6,505 nucleotides of DNA from JBLFWJ01 sp047611425 (lineage in GTDB: Bacteria; Bacteroidota; Bacteroidia; UBA10329): the NCBI GenBank assembly GCA_047611425.1, contig JBLFWJ010000176.1, forward strand, positions 1-6,505, in the 5' to 3' direction. Each line of letters opens with the position of its first letter. The stretch's first letter is position 1. Of the stretch, positions 1 through 5,871 are shown one piece after another. The translations under genes were made by a program, and so were the position numbers. The notes below the pieces were generated by a model, which saw only the letters and a program-made list of their open reading frames with translations, did no database searches and was not told the origin of the DNA.

Positions 1-1
1 G

Positions 2-574
2 CCAATTGAAAAGTTGGCCAAATTGAAGCCAGCTTTTGTTAAGCCGCACGGAACCTTAACAGCTGCAAACTCTTCGTTTTTGACAGACGGTGGTTCAGCC
101 GTGCTGATCATGTCTGAGGACAAAGCCAAAGAATTGGGGCTAACCCCAAAAGCATACCTCCACGATTATCTGTTCACCGGGCAAGACATCCGTGAAGAGC
201 TTCTCCTTGGCCCGGCTTACGCAATGGCCAAGATTTTAGAACGAAACAACCTTTCCATGAGCGACATGGATGTGATTGAATTTCACGAAGCATTCGCTGG
301 ACAAATCCTTGCAAACATTGCAGCACTTGCTTCAGATGAGTTTGCTCAGAAGTATTTAGGTAGAGACAAAGCCGTTGGTCAAATGAATATGGATAAGATG
401 AATCTTTGGGGAGGGTCACTTTCAATTGGTCATCCGTTCGGAGCTACCGGAGCACGTATTCTCACCACCACAGCTAACAGATTGATTGCAGAAAATGGCA
501 AGTACGGTTTACTTGCTGCTTGTGCCGCTGGTGCACACGGACATGCAAGTATTGTCGAACGATACGAACAATGA
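2..574 (+). CDS. fadI: 3-ketoacyl-CoA thiolase (FadI/TFP-beta type), 5'-truncated by window edge
   Basis: Thiolase performing the last step of beta-oxidation: CoA-dependent cleavage of 3-ketoacyl-CoA to acetyl-CoA and a shortened acyl-CoA, in the cytoplasm. The frame is open from base 2, so only the last 190 residues are present. The TTG at base 14 is internal, not a start. Visible motifs are the end of the N-terminal domain (TAANSSFLTDGGSAVLIMS), the HEAFA motif with its active-site His at 284-286, GHPFGATGAR with the second catalytic His at 431-433, and the C-terminal catalytic Cys (CAAG, codon 521-523). The acylated Cys of the N-terminal half lies outside the window. The LGR segment, GGSLSIGHPFGATGAR and CAAGAHG resemble FadI/TFP-beta more than biosynthetic acetoacetyl-CoA thiolases. 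Its expected partner, fadJ, lies downstream at 1809. The stop codon overlaps the next start. Family assignment is firm; the fadI rather than fadA label is inference. Confidence 0.9.
   Translation, partial: PIEKLAKLKPAFVKPHGTLTAANSSFLTDGGSAVLIMSEDKAKELGLTPKAYLHDYLFTGQDIREELLLGPAYAMAKILERNNLSMSDMDVIEFHEAFAGQILANIAALASDEFAQKYLGRDKAVGQMNMDKMNLWGGSLSIGHPFGATGARILTTTANRLIAENGKYGLLAACAAGAHGHASIVERYEQ
571..574 (+). other. ATGA stop/start overlap (thiolase to secreted protein)
   Basis: The thiolase TGA (572-574) and the next ATG (571-573) share bases. This suggests translational coupling and co-transcription, and it supports 571 as the start of the secreted protein. No Shine-Dalgarno sequence precedes it; the upstream bases are A-rich. 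Confidence 0.75.
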
Positions 575-1299
575 GACTCTTTTTAGCCCTCATATTTCTA
601 CCTGCTTTTAGCATTGCACAAATCAACATCGGTCTTCTTACCGTTGGAGAATATTACAACGAGACTGTATATGTCGGAACTTATGATGCTCCTGGAAATT
701 GCACATGGGCAGACGGAACCGATTTCGGATTCAACTTTTCTGGCTTGACTCCGGTCGATGGCATGGATTACGTTTTGATAATTGATACACCCAATCCCGA
801 CAGCACCTATCTTCTTAATGGTTGGCTACCGGTTAATGTAGGTGATTCAACCGTGTTCGATTCATCGACAACGAGTTTGGGCATTTCCGCAGCAAGCGGC
901 CCAGCAACAATCAACTTTCATGTTCGTTTGGTTGGCACACCAACCACAGCCGGGCAAATCTATCCGTGCTGGATTGATGCAGGAGTTACCGAAGCACTTT
1001 GCGACAACATTTACTACCTCTTTAATGGGGAAAGCTTAGTTCCGTGTTTGGTTCAATCAGAAACGGGAATCAGCGAATTGGACGATTCGTTTTCGATTAT
1101 TTCAAAAAGCGGTCAATTGAGAATTGAATCAGCCCATTCAGGTCAGATCACGTTCTTTCAATTGGATGGAAAATTGATCGATCAATTCAATATTGAATTT
1201 GGAATAACTGTCCGTCCAATTAATACGCGGTCAACGATATTATTGGTTCAACTCGAATCAGAAAAAGGAACATTTTCAAAGAAAACTATGATTCAATGA
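571..1299 (+). CDS. Secreted protein of unknown function with a T9SS-type C-terminal sorting domain
   Basis: I do not recognise the main domain. The 242-residue product starts with a signal peptide (MRLFLALIFLPAFSIA, likely cut before Q17). The ATG at 571 is preferred over an in-frame ATG at 520 because it begins exactly at the signal peptide and overlaps the thiolase stop as ATGA. Residues 17-160 are rich in Thr, Ser, Gly and aromatics, appear beta-stranded, and hold four Cys (44, 133, 144, 159) that could form disulfides after export. Residues about 165-242 fit the type IX secretion type A sorting domain: GQLRIES, then FFQLDGKLID, a strand around TRSTILLVQL, and a KKTMIQ end. The usual Asn-Pro near the domain start is absent, so this is a diverged copy. 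If the domain works, the protein crosses the outer membrane by T9SS and is released or surface-attached. Why it is coupled to a thiolase gene is unclear. Confidence 0.8.
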   Translation: MRLFLALIFLPAFSIAQINIGLLTVGEYYNETVYVGTYDAPGNCTWADGTDFGFNFSGLTPVDGMDYVLIIDTPNPDSTYLLNGWLPVNVGDSTVFDSSTTSLGISAASGPATINFHVRLVGTPTTAGQIYPCWIDAGVTEALCDNIYYLFNGESLVPCLVQSETGISELDDSFSIISKSGQLRIESAHSGQITFFQLDGKLIDQFNIEFGITVRPINTRSTILLVQLESEKGTFSKKTMIQ

Positions 1300-1339
1300 A
1301 TTGGCAATTGACCATTTGCGAAATACAATTGTGAATTGA
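1298..1339 (+). repeat. Degenerate 7-base tandem repeat (AATTG core) upstream of the four-helix-bundle gene
   Basis: Six consecutive 7-base units can be read: GAATTGG (1298), CAATTGA (1305), CCATTTG (1312), CGAAATA (1319), CAATTGT (1326) and GAATTGA (1333). Four keep the AATTG core in exact 7-base register and the middle two are decayed. The array begins on the last bases of the secreted-protein gene and ends about 20 bases before the next ATG. The register is seen directly in the sequence; its role as a boundary of an inserted unit is inference. Confidence 0.6.
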
Positions 1340-1360
1340 AACCTCCGAGCTAACGGCAAT

Positions 1361-1735
1361 ATGAATGCACAAGAATTAGAGAATCGTGTAATTGACTTTG
1401 CCGTTTTGATAGTTGACATCACTGAAAAAATGCCAAAGTCGTATGCCGCAAAGTATTATGCTCAACAATTGTTGAGAAGCGGGTCTTCTCCGGCACTGAA
1501 TTACGGTGAAGTCCGAGCAGCAGAGTCAAAGCGAGACTTCATCCATAAAATGAATGTGGTTTTGAAAGAGTTGCGGGAATCCCACAATTGTTTGAAGATT
1601 ATTACTCGAACTGGCCTTCACACAATAGATGAACAGCTTTTAAAAGCCAGCAACGAGTGTCGCGAATTGATGGCGATTTTCATTGCAAGTGTAAATACTG
1701 CCAAAAAGAATTTGAATAACCCGAATACTAAGTAA
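1361..1735 (+). CDS. Four-helix-bundle protein (23S rRNA intervening-sequence family)
   Basis: A 124-residue small, predominantly helical protein of the family first seen in intervening sequences of 23S rRNA genes (TIGR02436-like), related in fold to the Avd accessory proteins of diversity-generating retroelements. The hallmark stretch is residues 35-80: QQLLRSGSSPALNYGEVRAA, then SKRDFIHKMNVVLKELRE and SHNCLKII. Helices can be read at about 4-22, 26-39, 43-84 and 89-117, ending in a polar Asn/Lys tail. Length is typical. No enzymatic residues are apparent; family members are thought to bind nucleic acid or other proteins, but the cellular role is unknown. ATG 1361 has no clear Shine-Dalgarno sequence. 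The gene sits between decayed AATTG heptad repeats and between the two beta-oxidation genes, consistent with a small mobile or inserted cassette rather than an operon member with a metabolic role. Confidence 0.85.
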   Translation: MNAQELENRVIDFAVLIVDITEKMPKSYAAKYYAQQLLRSGSSPALNYGEVRAAESKRDFIHKMNVVLKELRESHNCLKIITRTGLHTIDEQLLKASNECRELMAIFIASVNTAKKNLNNPNTK

Positions 1736-1760
1736 CGGTTTGATGGCCTCCAGAACCACC

Positions 1761-1802
1761 AAATTGAAGTTTGAACATCGCCAATTATATATTGAAAATT
1801 AG
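1761..1802 (+). repeat. Degenerate 7-base repeat downstream of the four-helix-bundle gene
   Basis: In 7-base register: AAATTGA (1761), AGTTTGA (1768), ACATCGC (1775), CAATTAT (1782), ATATTGA (1789) and AAATTAG (1796). The match is weaker than for the upstream array, but the A/T-T-T-G-A pattern recurs in phase. It resembles the 1298-1339 array, so the four-helix-bundle gene appears bracketed by related repeats. AT-rich leader sequence could mimic this by chance, so confidence is low. Confidence 0.35.
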
Positions 1803-1808
1803 GTTTTT

Positions 1809-3935
1809 ATGAACAAGTACGTAGAAATAGAAAAACGCAACGGCATCGCCATCATTTGGATGGACGAGCAAGACAGCAAGATCAACAAGATCGGACCAGA
1901 CATGATTGACACGTTCAATCCATTAATGGATGAACTGGAATCTGATTCTGAGATTAAAGCAGCCGTGTTGATTAGCCGTAAAAAGGACTTCATTGCCGGA
2001 GCAGACATTGATGCTTTTGCTAATGTGAAGAAGGAAGGCGATTGGCAACCGATTGCCCAAAAAGGTCATCAGATTCTTGACCGGATGGAGAAAAGCAAAA
2101 AGCCAATCGTAGCCGCGATCAATGGAGCTTGTCTTGGTGCAGGAACTGAGATTGCGCTGGCATGTGCGGCCCGTGTTGTTTCGGATAATCCCAAAACATA
2201 TTTCTCCCTTCCGGAAGTAAAACTTGGCTTACTCCCCGGAGGTGGCGGAACGCAGCGTTTACCGCGATTGATCGGTATTCAGAAGGCGCTGGATATGATG
2301 CTAACTGGCAAAAGCATTTTTGCTGGAAAAGCTAAGAAGATTGGTCTGGCAGATCAGGTTGCTACGAAAGAAGCTTTGCTTGATGCTGCCTTGATCATGG
2401 CTCATAAGGTCGCCAAAGGCCCACTCAAACGAAAGGACAAGCGCTCCGGAATGGAGAAATTGTTGGAAGGCAATCCGATTACCAAAGGCATCATTTTCAA
2501 GAAAGCCAAGCAGATGTTGGATGGCTTAACTAAAGGAAACTATCCGGCTACTTACGAGATCCTAGAATGCGTTCGTATTGGAATGTCCTCAGGAATGAAA
2601 AAGGGCTTGGAGGCTGAGGTAGTCAAGTTTGAAAAGTTGATTCTGACGGACGAAAGCTTTCAGCTTCGGAACATCTTCTTCAACATGACCGACAAGAAGA
2701 AAAATCCAATGGCGGAATTGGTAAAACCAGTTGATACCATTGGAATGCTGGGTGCTGGATTCATGGGTGCTGGTATTGCTCAGGTATCTGCTGCTAAGGA
2801 TGTTCGTGTTCTCCTAAAGGACATTAAGCAAGAGACACTGACGCAAGCCAAAAAGACCATTTGGGGTGACATCGGTAAAAAGGTGAAGCTTAGAGCGATG
2901 AACCAGTTGGATGCCGACCGATTAATGAATCGGGTTGTTGGCCAATTGGATTACGCCAATTTCGAGAAAACTCAAATTGTAATTGAAGCGGTTTTCGAAG
3001 ACTTGAATATCAAGCATATCGTGATGAAGGAGTGTGAGGAACACATGAGCGAGAATGCCATTTTCGCCTCCAACACCTCTGCCCTACCTATTGGTGAAAT
3101 TGCAAAAGCTTCCAAAAGACCGGAGCAAGTAATTGGAATGCACTACTTCTCCCCTGTTCCTAAAATGCCGTTGTTGGAGATTATCGTAACCGACCAAACA
3201 GCCGATTGGGTTACCGCAACATGTTTGGACTTAGGGATCCGTCAAGGCAAAACCTGCATCGTAGTAAAGGACGGCCCCGGGTTCTACACAACTAGAATTC
3301 TTGCTCCACTTTTAGGCGAGTCACTCAACCTACTTGAAGAAGGTGCTGATGCCCTTCAAATTGATAAAGTGCTGAAGAAGTTCGGCTTCCCTGTTGGGCC
3401 AATCACTTTAATGGACGAAGTTGGAATTGACGTTGGCGCCCACATTATGAGTGGTGACCTAATCAAGCATTTCATCGCTTCCAGAAAAGGGGTAAAGATC
3501 TCGGACGGAATGCAGAAGATGTTTGATGCCGGCTATCACGGGCGTAAAAACAAGAAAGGTTTTTACGCCTATGATGACAAAGGCAAGAAGATTAAAGGGA
3601 AACTTGACGAAAACATGTACAGCTTCTTTGGAGGCAGTACGCGAAAGAAGTTTGACGATGTGGAATTGTACGAGCGCATTGGAATGAGCTTGATTTCGGA
3701 AGCGGCCATGTGCCTGCAAGAAGGAATCATCGACAATCCAACCGATGGTGACGTTGGTGCCGTATTCGGGCTTGGCTTCCCTCCTTTCCGTGGTGGACCA
3801 TTCCGATACATGGACAAATTGGGAATCAAGGAAACGGTTGACATTTTCAATCGATTGACCGAGAAGCATGGTGAGCGTTTCTTGCCACCAAAGATTTTAG
3901 TTGATATGGCAAGAGACGGGAAGACCTTTTATTGA
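1809..3935 (+). CDS. fadJ: Bifunctional enoyl-CoA hydratase / 3-hydroxyacyl-CoA dehydrogenase (FadJ/TFP-alpha type)
   Basis: Catalyses the second and third steps of beta-oxidation: hydration of trans-2-enoyl-CoA, then NAD-dependent oxidation to 3-ketoacyl-CoA, probably as a cytoplasmic complex with the thiolase at 2-574. The length (708 residues) is normal for the family. Residues 5-190 form the crotonase domain: IAGADIDAF (62-70), GACLGAG (106-112), and catalytic Glu114 and Glu136 in GTEIALA and LPEVKLGLLPGGGGTQRL. The dehydrogenase has the Rossmann motif GAGFMG (315-320) and the catalytic pair His445 (HYFSPVPKM) and Glu457 (LLEII). C-terminal dehydrogenase domains cover about 488-590 and 615-708. 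The 22-residue gap between the catalytic glutamates and DGPGFYTTR (488-496) match, from memory, FadJ and mitochondrial TFP-alpha rather than FadB. The start at ATG 1809 fits the crotonase N-terminus. The reading frame is intact. Confidence 0.95.
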   Translation: MNKYVEIEKRNGIAIIWMDEQDSKINKIGPDMIDTFNPLMDELESDSEIKAAVLISRKKDFIAGADIDAFANVKKEGDWQPIAQKGHQILDRMEKSKKPIVAAINGACLGAGTEIALACAARVVSDNPKTYFSLPEVKLGLLPGGGGTQRLPRLIGIQKALDMMLTGKSIFAGKAKKIGLADQVATKEALLDAALIMAHKVAKGPLKRKDKRSGMEKLLEGNPITKGIIFKKAKQMLDGLTKGNYPATYEILECVRIGMSSGMKKGLEAEVVKFEKLILTDESFQLRNIFFNMTDKKKNPMAELVKPVDTIGMLGAGFMGAGIAQVSAAKDVRVLLKDIKQETLTQAKKTIWGDIGKKVKLRAMNQLDADRLMNRVVGQLDYANFEKTQIVIEAVFEDLNIKHIVMKECEEHMSENAIFASNTSALPIGEIAKASKRPEQVIGMHYFSPVPKMPLLEIIVTDQTADWVTATCLDLGIRQGKTCIVVKDGPGFYTTRILAPLLGESLNLLEEGADALQIDKVLKKFGFPVGPITLMDEVGIDVGAHIMSGDLIKHFIASRKGVKISDGMQKMFDAGYHGRKNKKGFYAYDDKGKKIKGKLDENMYSFFGGSTRKKFDDVELYERIGMSLISEAAMCLQEGIIDNPTDGDVGAVFGLGFPPFRGGPFRYMDKLGIKETVDIFNRLTEKHGERFLPPKILVDMARDGKTFY

Positions 3936-3986
3936 GTCTTGAATCTTTGGACTTTGATCCGTAGCATTGACCTCAAATCTCATCCC

Positions 3987-4697
3987 ATGAAAATTCAGTC
4001 TTTGCTCTTCGTTCTTTCTGCTTTGGCAATCAGTTGTTCAAGCCCTGCTCAGAAAGAAGGTGGCGGTGGAATTCCAGATGCAGGAACCACCAATGATTCC
4101 AAAGAAGTTGAGGTTTCATATGAAGCTGGAGATATTGAAGCAGGGAAATCAACTTATATGACTTGTGCAGCATGCCATGGGTATAAAGCGGAAGGTTTGA
4201 TAGCATTGAATGCACCAGCTTTGGCCAATCAGGAACCATATTACCTACGCCAGCAGATCAACAATTTCAGAACTAATCTTAGAGGTACGCATCCTGATGA
4301 TTTATACGGTGCGCAGATGTTACCAATGGCCAAGACACTGACCAACAGCAAAACGATTACGGATGTTATCGCTTACATCAAATCACTTGAACCTGTAATA
4401 ACCGAGCAAACCCTGGAAGGCGGTGATATCAGCAAAGGGAAAGCGAATTACCAAATGGTTTGTGGTGCTTGCCACGGCCCAGATGCAAAGGGGAATGAAG
4501 CCCTACATTCTCCTCGTTTAGCTGGTATGGAGGACTGGTACGTAAAGCGTCAAATTGAAAACTTTAAAGCTGGCGTGCGTGGTGCAGAGCAAGGTGATCT
4601 TTATGGTTCACAGATGCTTCAGATTTCAAATGCCATACAGGACGAGCAAGCCATTCTTGATCTAACGGCATACTTCCATTCGCTTCAAGGCGAATGA
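3987..4697 (+). CDS. Lipoprotein di-heme c-type cytochrome (two tandem cytochrome c domains)
   Basis: Predicted 236-residue electron carrier anchored outside the cytoplasm. ATG 3987 is chosen over an in-frame TTG at 3939 because it directly begins a lipoprotein signal, MKIQSLLFVLSALAISC, with the lipobox AISC and acylated Cys17. A Gly-, Ser- and Glu-containing linker (18-45) follows. Two homologous cytochrome c domains, about 46-135 and 144-235, have heme sites CAACH (60-64) and CGACH (159-163). Each then repeats the same plan: a Pro-Ala-Leu or Pro-Arg-Leu turn, Tyr-x-x-Arg-Gln-Ile/Gln, NF, RG, DLYG, QML and a final helix with TAY or IAY. Probable axial Met are 111 and 210; a second Met in domain 1 (114) is Ile in domain 2. 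The layout resembles cytochrome c4-like di-heme proteins. The gene overlaps the peroxidase-family gene by ATGA, so it probably passes electrons to or from that enzyme. Confidence 0.9.
   Translation: MKIQSLLFVLSALAISCSSPAQKEGGGGIPDAGTTNDSKEVEVSYEAGDIEAGKSTYMTCAACHGYKAEGLIALNAPALANQEPYYLRQQINNFRTNLRGTHPDDLYGAQMLPMAKTLTNSKTITDVIAYIKSLEPVITEQTLEGGDISKGKANYQMVCGACHGPDAKGNEALHSPRLAGMEDWYVKRQIENFKAGVRGAEQGDLYGSQMLQISNAIQDEQAILDLTAYFHSLQGE
4694..4697 (+). other. ATGA stop/start overlap (di-heme cytochrome to peroxidase-family protein)
   Basis: The cytochrome stop TGA (4695-4697) overlaps the ATG of the peroxidase-family gene (4694-4696). An AAGG at 4687-4690 is a weak Shine-Dalgarno-like match, unusual for this window. 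This implies coupled translation and supports a functional pair. Confidence 0.75.
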
Positions 4698-5857
4698 TTA
4701 AGAGCCAACTTCCAATATTATTTATCACAGTCTTGTTTGCCATTGGGTGCCATGAAAAAACCATTAATCCTAGCCAAACGGACCAAGGCATCACACTTAA
4801 ATCATCATGCCCGCCTGGATTTGAATTAACCGAAGATGGCGTTTGCAAACTTCGATCACTTTATCAGCAATACGAATCGCTTGAGGGAGAAGGCGTTGGA
4901 GGGTTGAAAACGGCACTCCCCAAAGTTCGAGATGGATTCACACCTCAACAGATTGATCTTGGTCGGTATCTCTTTTTCGACCCAATCTTATCCAAAGACG
5001 GAACCGTTAGTTGCGCCAAATGTCACGACCCCAAACAAGGTTTAGCTGATGGCTTGAAGCAAAGCATTGGAATCCTCGGAGAACCTGTAGCGCGCTCTGC
5101 TCCTAGTTTGTATAATGTGGCTTTTCTCAAATCATTCTTTTGGGATGGCCGAGCATCATCTTTGGAAGAGCAGATGCAGGGGCCTCTTTTTGCAGAGGAT
5201 GAAATGGGCAACACCCGTGAAAACCTGCTTCAAACATTGAACAAAAGCTCAACCTATCTAAACCTCTTTGGTGAGGTGTTTCCGGATTCAGAGGACAAAA
5301 TCGAATTGGATGAGGTCTACCTCGCCTTGACTGCTTTTGAGTCATCGCTCATCTCATTAAACAGTCGATACGATCAATATGCACACGGCTATCATGAGGC
5401 TTTAACCAAGGATGAAATTGAAGGGATGAATGTATTCCGATCGTTTGTGGCTCGATGTGCCGAGTGTCACACCCCTCCCCTATTTACAAATCAGCAAATA
5501 GCGGTTTTAGGAATTCCGGAGGAAGAAGGAAAACCGTTAGATCCGGGTGCTCAGGTTCCTCAAAATGATCCTTCGGTTAGAGGTGGATTCAAAATACCCA
5601 GCTTACGGAATGTGGTGAAGACCGCACCGTACATGCACGCTGGCCAATTTGAAACACTTCGCGAAGCAATTCACTTCTACACAAAAGGGCGAGGTCATGC
5701 GGTTCCTGAGGATGAAAATCTCTACCTCCATTGGCACATTTGGGAACCTGAACTTTCTGACACTGAATTGGATCGACTGGTTGATTTCCTTGGAACCTTA
5801 ACGGATGAATCCTTTGTGCCAAAACGACCTAAAACGCTACCTTCAAACCTCGATTAA
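4694..5857 (+). CDS. Lipoprotein di-heme cytochrome c peroxidase / MauG-family protein
   Basis: The 387-residue product belongs to the bacterial di-heme cytochrome c peroxidase superfamily, which reduces hydrogen peroxide with electrons from small cytochromes; MauG-type members instead oxidise residues of a partner protein. The N-terminal signal ends in a lipobox (AIGC, Cys19), so it should be membrane anchored outside the cytoplasm. A short segment with CPPGFELTEDGVC (39-51) carries two Cys that could form a disulfide. The peroxidase core begins near 75, with heme motifs CAKCH (107-111) and CAECH (255-259). Other family landmarks are LGRYLFFDPILSKDGTVSC, RSAPSLYNVAF, FWDGRASSLEEQ, FKIPSLRNVVKTAPYMHAG and a final DRLVDFLGTLT helix. 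At the place where classical peroxidases have an axial Met (after the LxEAV-like segment), this protein has HFYTKG, with Tyr329, as in MauG. Actual peroxidase activity versus protein modification is undecided. Confidence 0.92.
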   Translation: MIKSQLPILFITVLFAIGCHEKTINPSQTDQGITLKSSCPPGFELTEDGVCKLRSLYQQYESLEGEGVGGLKTALPKVRDGFTPQQIDLGRYLFFDPILSKDGTVSCAKCHDPKQGLADGLKQSIGILGEPVARSAPSLYNVAFLKSFFWDGRASSLEEQMQGPLFAEDEMGNTRENLLQTLNKSSTYLNLFGEVFPDSEDKIELDEVYLALTAFESSLISLNSRYDQYAHGYHEALTKDEIEGMNVFRSFVARCAECHTPPLFTNQQIAVLGIPEEEGKPLDPGAQVPQNDPSVRGGFKIPSLRNVVKTAPYMHAGQFETLREAIHFYTKGRGHAVPEDENLYLHWHIWEPELSDTELDRLVDFLGTLTDESFVPKRPKTLPSNLD

Positions 5858-5871
5858 AATTATTCCAACCC

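Noticed and set aside
520..570. Upstream in-frame ATG for the secreted protein (17 extra residues)
   Set aside because: The extra residues are Cys- and Arg-rich shadow translation of the thiolase end and would bury the signal peptide; ATG 571 starts it cleanly.
842..1039. Plus-strand 65-residue open frame inside the secreted-protein gene
   Set aside because: It is an alternative frame of a longer gene with signal peptide and sorting domain; the composition is Gln/Ala-rich shadow sequence.
1300..1360. Hairpin or terminator from CAATTG at 1305 and 1326
   Set aside because: CAATTG is self-palindromic, the 6-base A/T-rich stem with a 15-base loop is weak, and there is no T-run; the tandem-repeat reading explains it better.
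1768..1800. Bacteroidota-type promoter before fadJ (TTTG at 1771 with TATATTG at 1788)
   Set aside because: The -7 box lacks one T and the spacing of about 13 bases is too short for the usual 19-21, so I do not annotate it.
3459..3869. 136-residue and 93-residue minus-strand open frames inside fadJ
   Set aside because: They are antisense to conserved dehydrogenase sequence and have no recognisable domain.
3939..3986. Upstream TTG start for the di-heme cytochrome
   Set aside because: It would put 16 residues, including charged ones, before a perfect lipoprotein signal that begins at ATG 3987.
3936..3986. Terminator or promoter between fadJ and the cytochrome gene
   Set aside because: No stem-loop with a T-run was found. 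AATCTTTG at 3942 is one base off the TAnnTTTG box but has no matching upstream TTG at the right distance.
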